From assembly GCA_016280565.1 (NCBI GenBank), contig JAEEGY010000136.1:1-5943 (forward strand): a DNA stretch of 5,943 bases, in the 5' to 3' direction. Below, one piece after another: positions 1-5,943 of the stretch (its first letter is position 1; each line of letters starts with the position of its first letter). The notes beneath the pieces were generated by a model. It searched no databases, was not told where the DNA came from, and worked only from the letters and a program-made list of their open reading frames with translations. This DNA comes from Fretibacterium sp. Lineage in GTDB: Bacteria; Synergistota; Synergistia; Synergistales; Aminobacteriaceae. The position numbers and the translations under genes are program-made.

Positions 1-1
1 A

Positions 2-736
2 ACCCTTCAGAGAGGACATCACCCCCTCGCTGCTGAAGCTGTCCGGCGGATAGGGATTGTTCCGCGCCGCGCGTTTCACCTGTTCCTTCGCTGGAACGGT
101 GCGATGACGGCGTTCTCTACTCATCCTGGAGGAAGGGGCCTGAGCTTTTTCGGATATATTTTTAATATTGGTATCTTTTTTATCCTCTTTTATGGCCTCT
201 TGGGGGGCTTTTTGAGGGGATGATTTGGAATTGTTTTTAGAACCGGTATCTTTTTTTAGCTCATTTTCACGAGGCTGCTTCTTCTGACGAGGATTGTTTT
301 TATTACCGATACCTTTGACATTCTCCTTCGAACCGAGCTGCTTAACCTGAACGGTATCTTTTTTATTATCGACATTCTTTTTATTCTCATCAGAAACGCC
401 GTTTTTCTGCGTTTTCTTGGAATTGTTTCTATTCCCGGTAACTTTTTTTGTCCCGTTATCAGCCTTTTTTGAGGGAGATTGAGTGTTTATATCGGATATA
501 TTTTTAGAACCGATATCTTTTTTACCCCCGTTTTTCTGGGACTGGGCGGCAGTCTTGGGAGCATTATTATCCTGAGTACCTTTGGGAGTTTTCTTTTCCG
601 TGCTCTCCTTTGAAGAGGCCCGCCGGCGCGCAGCGCCGCGTACCGGCCCCTTGGGCTCCTTGTCTTCCTTCTGAGCCGGCGCTTTGCCGGGCTTCTTCCC
701 CGTGTTCCTTTTGTTCTCCAGGTCCCTTGTCTCCAT
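2..736 (-). CDS. Unidentified protein, N-terminal part only: basic, low-complexity, repeat-bearing region (runs off left edge)
   Basis: The frame is open for 245 codons from an ATG at 736 to the window edge, with no stop in that frame. The start is supported by GGAGGG seven bases upstream and a good promoter behind it. Residues 1-70 are rich in Lys, Ala, Pro and Arg, with an arginine cluster near 37-39. Residues 70-196 are rich in Lys, Asn, Asp, Thr, Ser and Gly and carry degenerate copies of a KKDTGSKNNS-like motif. Residues 204-225 are again strongly basic. From about 226 (NNPYPPDSF) the composition becomes more normal, perhaps approaching a folded domain. I see no signal peptide, membrane segment or catalytic motif. 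Such basic disordered extensions occur on RNA- or DNA-binding proteins (some Rho factors and ribonucleases, for example), but nothing here identifies the family. The middle is much more AT-rich than neighbouring genes. That it is a real gene is fairly likely; its function is unknown. Confidence 0.72.
   Translation of the reverse strand, partial: METRDLENKRNTGKKPGKAPAQKEDKEPKGPVRGAARRRASSKESTEKKTPKGTQDNNAPKTAAQSQKNGGKKDIGSKNISDINTQSPSKKADNGTKKVTGNRNNSKKTQKNGVSDENKKNVDNKKDTVQVKQLGSKENVKGIGNKNNPRQKKQPRENELKKDTGSKNNSKSSPQKAPQEAIKEDKKDTNIKNISEKAQAPSSRMSRERRHRTVPAKEQVKRAARNNPYPPDSFSSEGVMSSLKG
151..523 (-). repeat. Degenerate in-frame repeats encoding a KKDTGSKNNS-like motif
   Basis: Related stretches recur about every 60-75 bases on the minus strand inside the left-hand reading frame. 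The clearest lie near 493-523, 418-449, 227-257 and 151-181, with weaker ones near 291-316 and 351-372. On the plus strand each looks like an AT-rich run followed by GGTATC or CGATATC and then six or seven T. In the protein they read KKDIGSKNIS (from residue 72), KKVTGNRNNS (97), KKDTVQVKQ (125), KGIGNKNNP (141), KKDTGSKNNS (161) and KKDTNIKNIS (186). The copies have diverged in DNA but stay in the same frame, which suggests old internal duplication kept as protein sequence. Confidence 0.7.
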
Positions 737-743
737 TTTACTT

Positions 744-749
744 CCCTCC
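744..749 (-). promoter_or_regulatory. Ribosome binding site for the left-hand minus-strand gene
   Basis: GGAGGG on the minus strand sits seven bases before the ATG at 736-734. This is a strong, well-spaced site. It decides in favour of that ATG and frame rather than the competing ATG at 771, which falls inside the -10 box region and opens a different frame. Confidence 0.75.
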
Positions 750-772
750 ATTCCCGTGAGTGGGTGGACATA

Positions 773-802
773 ATTTTATCACCTATCGGCGTCTTAGGTC
801 AA
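773..802 (-). promoter_or_regulatory. Probable sigma-70-type promoter for the left-hand minus-strand gene
   Basis: Read on the minus strand, a -35 box TTGACC lies at 802-797 and a -10 box TAAAAT at 778-773, separated by 18 bases. Each box differs from consensus at one position. Transcription would begin near 766, giving a leader of about 30 bases that contains the Shine-Dalgarno sequence. Position and orientation fit the gene starting at 736. Confidence 0.65.
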
Positions 803-871
803 ATTCTACGGGCTGTTTTTTTAAACCAGTATCAAAATCCAACCGGGGAAGCAGGGGCTTGAAACAAAGAG

Positions 872-877
872 TATAAT
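872..877 (+). promoter_or_regulatory. Candidate -10 box for the plus-strand operon
   Basis: A perfect TATAAT lies about 70 bases before the PHP gene start. No convincing -35 box is found at the usual distance: positions 849-854 read AAGCAG. A TTGAAA at 859-864 is only seven bases away and is too close to pair with it. If used, this promoter would start transcription near 884 and probably needs an activator or is weak. Confidence 0.4.
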
Positions 878-895
878 AAGAAGAGTAGGACATAC

Positions 896-921
896 CTCCC
901 GGGCAGGAACGCCGCCGGGGG
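896..921 (+). other. Possible small hairpin in the operon leader
   Basis: CTCCCGG at 896-902 can pair with CCGGGGG at 915-921, one pair being G-T, with a 12-base loop. It lies between the candidate -10 box and the Shine-Dalgarno region of the first operon gene. There is no T-run after it, so it is not a simple terminator. A regulatory role is only a possibility. Confidence 0.2.
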
Positions 922-945
922 ATAAGGACGGAATTGGGGGATTTG

Positions 946-1665
946 ATGATAACTCTGCGCGCAGATCTGCATACACACACCATCGCGTCAGGACACGCCT
1001 ACTCCACGATCAAGGAGATGGCTGAGATGGCGGGGGAGAAGGGGCTGGAACTGATCGCCATGACTGATCACGCCCCCGCTATGCCTGGAAGTTGTCAAAC
1101 GCTTCATTTCTCCAACCTGAGGGCCCTGCCACGGCAGATTAGAGGGGTCACTGTTCTGCGCGGGGTGGAGCTCAACGTCCTGAATACCCAGGGGAAGCTT
1201 GACCTGCCCAGGGGGCTGCAGGAGCGCCTTGAATGGCGGATCGCCAGCCTTCACGAGAACGTCCTTATTCCTGAGGAGGGTTGCGACTATACGGGGCTTT
1301 ACCTGGCTCTGGCGGAGAATCCTCAAATCGACATGATTGGCCATCCCGATTCCCCGGATTTCCCCTTTGACGTGGAGACCGTCGTCCCCGCATGGGCTGC
1401 TCAGGGCAAGGTCGTGGAGCTCAATGAGCATCACGCCTTCGACATCAGCCCACGCAACCTGGAGAACGCAAGGCGTCTGATGGCGGCCTGCGCGCGCTGC
1501 GGAGCCCTCGTCGCGGTGGACTCCGACGCGCACACCTGCTGGAGTGTGGGGGAGTTTTCGCGGGCCGCGGCGCTGCTGAACGAGATGGATTTCCCTGAGA
1601 AGCAGGTCCTGAACACGTCAGCCCAGAGAGTGCTGGACTTTATCCATTCAAAGAAGGTGTTATGA
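946..1665 (+). CDS. PHP-domain metal-dependent phosphoesterase, YcdX-like
   Basis: This 239-residue protein matches the PHP fold over its whole length and is close in size to E. coli YcdX (245). Nine likely metal ligands of a trinuclear site are all visible: H9 and H11 (DLHTHT), H17 (SGHAYS), H42 (TDHAP), E75 (RGVE), H103 (SLHE), H133 (GHPD), and D194 and H196 (DSDAH). They hold a constant offset from the YcdX ligands as I remember them. The family hydrolyses phosphate esters; the natural substrate of this branch is unclear. The protein should be cytoplasmic, as no signal peptide is seen. I chose the ATG at 946 because it places DLHTHT at the usual distance from the N-terminus; the frame also has a TTG at 934 preceded by AAGGA, adding four residues. 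It is the first gene of the apparent operon and overlaps the next by four bases. A PHP-type histidinol phosphatase is less likely. Confidence 0.9.
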   Translation: MITLRADLHTHTIASGHAYSTIKEMAEMAGEKGLELIAMTDHAPAMPGSCQTLHFSNLRALPRQIRGVTVLRGVELNVLNTQGKLDLPRGLQERLEWRIASLHENVLIPEEGCDYTGLYLALAENPQIDMIGHPDSPDFPFDVETVVPAWAAQGKVVELNEHHAFDISPRNLENARRLMAACARCGALVAVDSDAHTCWSVGEFSRAAALLNEMDFPEKQVLNTSAQRVLDFIHSKKVL

Positions 1666-2564
1666 TGGAGCCTTATGAGGAGTCGGGAACGAATTACTGG
1701 TGGACTGTTGATTTTGCCCTTTCGCCCAGTGAGAACCGTTCCTGGGATGAGGAGCGTCTTCTTACCCTGGGGGCGCTGTCCGGCGCGATCGGCTCGGAAT
1801 TTCTTGAGGAGGGAGGGAAACTGGTGCTGCGCGCTGATTATCTGGGCTCGCAGGATATTGACGCTCTGCTGGCGCGGCTGAACAAACTTCTATCATCCTT
1901 TGAGGGGATCTCGGTGCTCCGGAGCCAGAAGACGGAGAACCAGTCCTGGAGCACACAGCACCTGGAGGCCTTCCCCCCGCTGAACGTGGGGCGATCCCTT
2001 ACTGTTATGGCCCCCTGGCATAAGAATGAGGCGGAGCAGGGCCGAATCCCTATCTACATCTACCCCTCCTCGGCCTCTGGGACGGGCTACCATGAGAGCA
2101 CCCGCATCGCACTCGAGCTGCTGGAGGATGCGGTCAAGCGGGGCGACACGGTCCTGGATGTCGGCACGGGGACAGGCATCCTCTTTATTGCTGCCCTAAA
2201 GCTGGGGGCGTCCCGCGCTGTCGCGCGTGACCTGGACCCCACGACGCTGGACGAGGTGCGCCGCAACATGAACCTGAATTCGATCAATGCCAGCGTCTGC
2301 GATCTCAGCGTGGGTGACCTGCTGAACGGGGTGGAGACACAGGCAAACGTCCTTACCGCCAACATCCTCCTCACACCTAACCTGACCATGCTGCCTGACG
2401 TGAAGCGCGTCCTGAAGCCCAAGGGTTACGCCATCTTCTCCGGCATGACGGAGGTTGAGCGTGGGACCTTCCTCTCCGTGCTATCATCCTCAGGGCTGAC
2501 GGTGGACCGTGAGCTTCGTTCCGGCGATTGGTGGGGTTGCCGGGCCAAAAGGGCCCGTGTCTGA
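1662..2564 (+). CDS. prmA: Ribosomal protein L11 methyltransferase (PrmA family)
   Basis: The product is a 300-residue SAM-dependent methyltransferase of the PrmA type, expected to methylate ribosomal protein L11 in the cytoplasm. Residues 1-85 form a poorly conserved N-terminal part matching the L11-recognition domain position. Residues 100-135 carry the linker pattern with VG..L.V.APWH. A GTGYHEST segment at 140-147 matches the GTGxHxTT signature, followed by SAM motif I VLDVGTGTG at 164-172, the acidic D190/D192 region, and TANIL at 232-236 (family VANIL). The C-terminal LKPKGYAIFSG (251-261) is typical. The Phe usually found before GTG is Ser here (position 139). The start ATG overlaps the PHP stop as ATGA; AAGG at 1654-1657 is better spaced for the second ATG at 1665, so either Met may be used. 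Other PrmA-fold protein lysine methyltransferases are the main alternative. Confidence 0.87.
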   Translation: MMEPYEESGTNYWWTVDFALSPSENRSWDEERLLTLGALSGAIGSEFLEEGGKLVLRADYLGSQDIDALLARLNKLLSSFEGISVLRSQKTENQSWSTQHLEAFPPLNVGRSLTVMAPWHKNEAEQGRIPIYIYPSSASGTGYHESTRIALELLEDAVKRGDTVLDVGTGTGILFIAALKLGASRAVARDLDPTTLDEVRRNMNLNSINASVCDLSVGDLLNGVETQANVLTANILLTPNLTMLPDVKRVLKPKGYAIFSGMTEVERGTFLSVLSSSGLTVDRELRSGDWWGCRAKRARV

Positions 2565-2571
2565 TCCAGGC

Positions 2572-3909
2572 ATGGACAGGGCGGGGCTCAAGGGCCTCAA
2601 GGTGTGGGTCCACGTCCTTGGGTGCCGTTCAAACCTCTGCGAGGGAGACTTCCTGACGGGTGCGCTTGAGGCGAGGGGGGCGTCAGTGAGCCGGGAGCCG
2701 GAGGGAGCAGAAGCTGCTGTGCTCGTCACCTGCGCCGTGACGGCGGAGGCTGAACGCAAGTGCCGCCAGCTGGTGCACCGCGCCCGCCGCGCCGTGGGAG
2801 ATCGGGGGCTTGTCGCTGTCTGCGGCTGCTGGGCCCAGGCGGCTGACTCCGGGGACGCGCGGAAGCTGGGGGTCGACCTCCTTGTGGGGAGCCGGGGCAA
2901 GTCCCGCCTTCCGGATGCGCTTGAGGCGATGGCGAACAGACTTCCGTTCGATGGAGAGCGTCCTTTCCAGGACCTCCGTACTCTTCCTCCCATTGAAGGT
3001 TGGGAGGAGATGCCTCTTCGGGATACCGGCCTGCACACCCGGGCTTTCGTCAAGGTCCAGGACGGGTGTGCCCACTTCTGCACTTACTGTATCATCCCTT
3101 TTCTGAGAGGACGCCCGGTGAGCCGTCCTGTGGAAAACGTTTTGGCGGAGGTTCGCCGCCTTGTGGAGGGAGGCTGCCGCGAGGTGGTGCTGACGGGGAT
3201 CCACCTTGGGACCTACGGCCGCGATACGGACTCCTCACTGGCGGAACTGATCCGTGTTTTGTCCGGCGTTGAGGGGCTTGAGCGGCTGAGGCTGGGCTCC
3301 CTTGAGCCTTTCTCTCTGGACGAGGCGCTGCTGGACGCCCTGGAGGAGAGCCCCGTGTTCTGCCCCCATCTTCACCTGCCCCTGCAGAGCGGCGACGACG
3401 GCATCCTGAGCCTCATGCGGCGCGGCTACACGGCGGAGGAGTTTGCCCGTGTCTGCGGAGCTGCGCGTGCCCATCTGGGTGACGATCTGCACATCTCCAG
3501 CGACATCCTTGTGGGCTTTCCCGGCGAGGATGAGGCGGCGTTTCAAAACACCCTTTCCCTCATGCACCGGGTTTGCCTGGGACGGGTCCACGTTTTTCCC
3601 TTCTCCCCGCGGCCGGGCACGGCGGCGGCACAGATGCCGGACAGGCCCGCACCCGAAGTGCGGGATGATCGCGCGGCCCGGGCGCTGGCGCTGGGCCGTG
3701 AGTTATTGGAGAAATACGCGGAAAGTTTCATTGACCGCGAACTGGACGTGCTGTCCGAGGAGCCGGAACAGGAGGGATGGTACCGTGGGCATATCCCGCA
3801 TTTCCTTGAGGCGCGGTGGGATACTGAGGAAAACGTTGAACCCAACGAAACTGTCCGTATCCGGGTGCGTTCTGTGTCCGGTGGCCGGCTTGAGGGGGTC
3901 ACGCTGTGA
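2572..3909 (+). CDS. mtaB: tRNA t6A37 methylthiotransferase, MtaB type (radical SAM)
   Basis: The enzyme adds a methylthio group to t6A at position 37 of tRNAs reading ANN codons, using two iron-sulfur clusters. Numbering from the ATG at 2572 (445 residues), the N-terminal MTTase domain has its cluster cysteines at C18 (LGCRSN), C54 (VTCAVT) and C86 (CGCWAQ). The radical-SAM domain has CAHFCTYC, with C166, C170 and C173. LHLPLQSG followed by RRGYTAEEF is characteristic of the family. A C-terminal TRAM-like domain (about 385-445) contains GHIPHFLE, as in MtaB. The Asn usual in the NTC motif is replaced (VTC). The frame extends upstream to a GTG at 2509, but that would overlap prmA by 56 bases. 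The ATG seven bases after the prmA stop fits the family N-terminus better, though its Shine-Dalgarno is weak, so coupling to prmA is likely. A GTG at 2602 is another option. RimO and MiaB fit less well. Confidence 0.9.
   Translation: MDRAGLKGLKVWVHVLGCRSNLCEGDFLTGALEARGASVSREPEGAEAAVLVTCAVTAEAERKCRQLVHRARRAVGDRGLVAVCGCWAQAADSGDARKLGVDLLVGSRGKSRLPDALEAMANRLPFDGERPFQDLRTLPPIEGWEEMPLRDTGLHTRAFVKVQDGCAHFCTYCIIPFLRGRPVSRPVENVLAEVRRLVEGGCREVVLTGIHLGTYGRDTDSSLAELIRVLSGVEGLERLRLGSLEPFSLDEALLDALEESPVFCPHLHLPLQSGDDGILSLMRRGYTAEEFARVCGAARAHLGDDLHISSDILVGFPGEDEAAFQNTLSLMHRVCLGRVHVFPFSPRPGTAAAQMPDRPAPEVRDDRAARALALGRELLEKYAESFIDRELDVLSEEPEQEGWYRGHIPHFLEARWDTEENVEPNETVRIRVRSVSGGRLEGVTL
3892..3898 (+). promoter_or_regulatory. 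Ribosome binding site supporting the GTG start of the Hsp70-like gene
   Basis: GAGGGGG lies inside the last codons of mtaB and ends seven bases before the GTG at 3906. It supports this non-ATG start and the four-base overlap with the mtaB stop. Confidence 0.6.
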
Positions 3910-5054
3910 AGGGCGCCGCTATTGGCATTGACCTTGGTACGCACAGCGCCCGCGCCGCCTTTGCGCCCCCAGGCGGGACCGCAAAGCTGATCCCCAACCG
4001 GTGGGGAAAAACGGCTGTGCCCTCTGCCGCGGGGTGGAGGGACAGCGAGAAGCATACCCTCCAGGAGCTCCTCGTTCCCGTTATCCTGACCCTGCGCGAG
4101 GATGCAGAGGTACACCTGAACGATTTCGTCTCTTCCTGCGTCATGGCTATTCCCGAAGGACTCTCCGGAGAACAGAAGGAGGGCATGGTGAAGGCCGCGA
4201 ACGCCGCAGGGATAGCGGAGGTGGGCTTTATTTCGGAGCCCTGCGCTGCCGCACTGGCCCTGAGCTGCAATGGGCGCTCCCTTGTGTTGGATTTTGGGGC
4301 GAAGACGACCCTCTCCGTGGTGGATTCCAAAAATGGCGAAGGGCATGTTTTGGAGCGCGTGGAAGCGGGGCTCCCCGGCGGCAGGGATTATGATGAAGCC
4401 CTGGCGGCATGGCTTAGGGCACGCCTGCGGCTGTCTTTGAAGGAAGGGGACCCCCGTCAGTCTGTACTGCTTCATGAGGCAGAGCAGATCAAGATCGCGC
4501 TGTCGGACGCAAAATCCATTCGCTGGACGCCCCCTGTCCTGGAGGACGGAAGCCCCCTTTCACCGGCGGACTGGCCCTCCCCAACGCTGACGGTTTACCG
4601 GGAGGACCTGGAGTGCCTCATCCGCTTTTCCCTGCGGCGGATCATCCACACGGTCTGCCGGCTGTGGACCCAGTATGCTCCAACCCACCTGATCCCGACC
4701 GGCGGTTCAAACGCTGTCCCCCTGCTCCGGGATATCCTTCAGCGGGAAGGGCCCAAGCCCAAACACCTGATCCATGGGACGGAGGACGCGATCGTCCGCG
4801 GGGCCGCGGTCTGGGCCAGCAGAGGGGCGCCTTTGCGCGAAGGGCAGGAGCCCCTGCCTGATGCGGCCAGGGATTGGGCCCAGCAGTTCCACGGTCTCAA
4901 GCTATCCCTTCTTGAAATTGAGACGCTTTTGACCCATTCCCAGCAGGACCAGCTGCACCTCCTGTTTCAGCAGGCGGAGAGCGCCCCGCCCGACCCGGAG
5001 CTGCTGCGGCTCATGAAAGGGCTCGTCCACGACCTGCAGCAGGCCGTGGAGTGA
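3906..5054 (+). CDS. Short, degenerate Hsp70-family ATPase-domain protein
   Basis: The 382-residue product has an Hsp70/actin-like nucleotide-binding fold and little else. Phosphate-1 is seen as GIDLGTHS (7-14). IPEGLSGEQ (82-90) and SEPCAAALAL (110-119) match the VPAYF and NEPTAAALA regions. Phosphate-2 is LDFGAKTTL (128-136) instead of DLGGGTFD. GLPGGRDYDEAL (155-166) matches the LGGDDFD region, and the adenosine site is PTGGSNAVPLL (264-274), followed by EDAIVRGAAVWA. Only about 40 residues separate VPS (38-40) from the VPAYF-like strand, far fewer than in DnaK, so subdomain IB is reduced and the segment carrying the catalytic Lys seems to be missing. No interdomain linker or substrate-binding domain follows, only about 75 residues predicted to be largely helical. 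The GTG start overlaps the mtaB stop as GTGA and has GAGGGGG at 3892-3898, seven bases upstream. It may bind nucleotide and act as a scaffold or regulator rather than a foldase; client unknown. Confidence 0.82.
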   Translation: MKGAAIGIDLGTHSARAAFAPPGGTAKLIPNRWGKTAVPSAAGWRDSEKHTLQELLVPVILTLREDAEVHLNDFVSSCVMAIPEGLSGEQKEGMVKAANAAGIAEVGFISEPCAAALALSCNGRSLVLDFGAKTTLSVVDSKNGEGHVLERVEAGLPGGRDYDEALAAWLRARLRLSLKEGDPRQSVLLHEAEQIKIALSDAKSIRWTPPVLEDGSPLSPADWPSPTLTVYREDLECLIRFSLRRIIHTVCRLWTQYAPTHLIPTGGSNAVPLLRDILQREGPKPKHLIHGTEDAIVRGAAVWASRGAPLREGQEPLPDAARDWAQQFHGLKLSLLEIETLLTHSQQDQLHLLFQQAESAPPDPELLRLMKGLVHDLQQAVE

Positions 5055-5055
5055 C

Positions 5056-5943
5056 CTATTCCTGCCAGGTCAGGGCAAGCTCTGCCAGAGTGCCCGTGCC
5101 TGTCCAAAGGACCTCCTCGTTGACTGTAAATTTGGGATGATGGTGGGGGTAATTCTCTCCCTCTCCCGAGGCAGAGGGGTGCCAGAAGAACACGCCGGGC
5201 ACCTTCTCTAAGAAGAACGCCATGTCCTCGCCCACCATTGTAGGGGCATCGACGGGCTTGACGTGCTCCGGTCCCACGACGGCCCCCGCCGCGCGAAGGA
5301 GCTTTTCCGTCATTCCGGGGTCACAGATGACGGGGGGAGGACCATAGGTGAACTTCACGGACGCGCTGGCCCTCATGGCCTCGGCCACCCCTTCGGCGAT
5401 TTCCCGGATGCGGTTCTGAATATTCTTTCGCGTCTCCGGCGAAAGGGCCCGGATCGTGCCCTGCATTGTGCAGGAGGGCGGGATGATGTTGGCGGCGCTG
5501 CCCGCCTGAATACTTCCTATTGTTACCACAGCCGCCTGAGCGGGCGGGACCTCACGGCTGACGATGGTTTGCAGTGCCGTGTAGATCTGGCAGGCGACAG
5601 CGATGGGGTCCACCGCGCGGTCCGGCTGGGCGCCATGCCCGCCGGTCCCCGTGATGGAGAGAGTGAACATGTCCGCCGAGGCCATCAGCGCGCCGTGGCT
5701 GTATCCAATTTCCCCCGCAGACGCGCCGGTCCAGAAATTACCGGTGTGGAGCCCGGCGATGGCATCCACCCTGGGGGCCTCCAGCGCGCCGTCGCGGATC
5801 ATGGCCACCGCTCCGGCCCCGATCTCCTCCGCGGGCTGAAAGATGAGCTTCACCGCCCCCTTCAGCTCCGCCTTGTGCTGTGACAGGAGCTTCGCCGCGC
5901 CCAGCAGCATCGCGGTGTGGGCGTCGTGGCCGCAGGCGTGCAT
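5056..5943 (-). CDS. M20D-family metallo-amidohydrolase (N-acyl amino acid or peptide hydrolase), N-terminus missing at window edge
   Basis: The visible 295 residues are the C-terminal three-quarters of an M20 subfamily D enzyme (HipO/IAA-hydrolase/YxeP group), usually near 390 residues. The Met at the window edge belongs to the [10 protein letters not shown] motif and is internal; the real start lies beyond 5943. Counting from the edge, metal and catalytic residues are C4 and H6 (HACGHD), E39/E40 (QPAEE), H66 (GLH) and H268 (HHPKF). The dimerisation insert spans about 85-200, including [13 protein letters not shown] at 101-113. These enzymes cleave N-acyl or N-acetyl groups, or short peptides, using two metal ions. 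Indole-acetyl, hippurate, acetyl-amino acid and diaminopimelate substrates all occur in the family, and the sequence does not choose among them. Transcription is convergent with the operon, and the stop codons are separated by one base. There is no sign of a frameshift. Confidence 0.92.
   Translation of the reverse strand: MHACGHDAHTAMLLGAAKLLSQHKAELKGAVKLIFQPAEEIGAGAVAMIRDGALEAPRVDAIAGLHTGNFWTGASAGEIGYSHGALMASADMFTLSITGTGGHGAQPDRAVDPIAVACQIYTALQTIVSREVPPAQAAVVTIGSIQAGSAANIIPPSCTMQGTIRALSPETRKNIQNRIREIAEGVAEAMRASASVKFTYGPPPVICDPGMTEKLLRAAGAVVGPEHVKPVDAPTMVGEDMAFFLEKVPGVFFWHPSASGEGENYPHHHPKFTVNEEVLWTGTGTLAELALTWQE
5073..5095. terminator. Possible hairpin at the convergent gene junction
   Basis: GGGCA at 5073-5077 pairs with TGCCC at 5091-5095, and CTCT at 5080-5083 pairs with AGAG at 5087-5090 around a three-base loop, with a two-base bulge. 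A second inverted repeat, TGACCT/AGGTCA, sits at 5052-5057 and 5067-5072 and includes the Hsp70 stop codon. Neither is followed by a T-run on either strand, and both overlap coding sequence of the amidohydrolase, so intrinsic termination is doubtful. Confidence 0.25.

Noticed and set aside
151..523. CRISPR array
   Set aside because: The repeats are degenerate, differ in length and spacing, and keep a protein reading frame, unlike identical CRISPR repeats with unique spacers.
487..771. 94-codon minus-strand frame rich in Arg
   Set aside because: It is in another frame of the left-hand gene, its ATG falls within the promoter -10 region, and the 245-codon frame from 736 has the good ribosome binding site.
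859..877. TTGAAA and TATAAT as a promoter pair
   Set aside because: The spacing is seven bases, far below the 16-18 needed.
783..983. 66-codon minus-strand frame in the divergent intergenic region
   Set aside because: It has no recognisable domain, overlaps the promoters and the start of the PHP gene, and looks like chance.
988..1533. 181-codon minus-strand frame
   Set aside because: It is antisense to the PHP gene, whose plus-strand frame holds all nine metal ligands.
2509..2571. GTG at 2509 as the mtaB start
   Set aside because: It would overlap prmA by 56 bases and add a tail with no family match; the ATG at 2572 gives a normal MTTase N-terminus.
2490..3204. Long minus-strand frames opposite mtaB
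   Set aside because: They are high-GC shadow frames with Arg/Ser-rich composition and no motif; the plus strand has clear radical-SAM motifs.
3543..4475. 310-codon minus-strand frame across the mtaB/Hsp70 junction
   Set aside because: It spans two well-supported plus-strand genes and shows no domain.
5263..5883. 206-codon plus-strand frame opposite the amidohydrolase
   Set aside because: It is a shadow of the M20D gene, which has intact metal-binding motifs on the minus strand.

Overview
The window reads as GC-rich bacterial chromosome with ordinary housekeeping content and tight, overlapping gene packing. No mobile element, CRISPR array, rRNA or tRNA was seen. The lineage cannot be fixed from the sequence. 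The gene set, the GC-rich coding and the M20D amidohydrolase would suit an anaerobic, amino-acid-using bacterium such as a member of Synergistota, but that is a weak inference.

Left edge (2-736, minus strand): a long open frame leaves the window on the left. Its 245 visible residues are very rich in Lys, Asn, Asp, Thr and Ser, contain a degenerate repeated motif (KKDTGSKNNS-like), and are far more AT-rich than the rest of the window. It has a strong Shine-Dalgarno sequence and a near-consensus promoter, so it looks like the disordered N-terminus of a real protein whose folded part lies outside.

Middle (946-5054, plus strand): four genes are packed as one apparent operon, divergent from the left gene across about 210 bases. 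They are a YcdX-like PHP-domain phosphoesterase, a PrmA-type methyltransferase (ribosomal protein L11), an MtaB-type radical-SAM methylthiotransferase (tRNA ms2t6A37), and a short, degenerate Hsp70-type ATPase without a substrate-binding domain. Junctions are 4-base overlaps (ATGA, GTGA) or a 7-base gap, which suggests translational coupling. Two of the four products modify the translation machinery.

Right edge (5056-5943, minus strand): a convergent M20D amidohydrolase, missing its N-terminus at the window edge. Its stop codon is one base from the Hsp70 stop, so there is no room for a separate terminator between the genes.

The most unusual items are the repeat-bearing basic N-terminus, absent from a simple start-to-stop ORF scan because its stop lies outside the window, and the Hsp70-like protein, which keeps the nucleotide-binding frame but has lost several residues needed for normal Hsp70 ATPase action.
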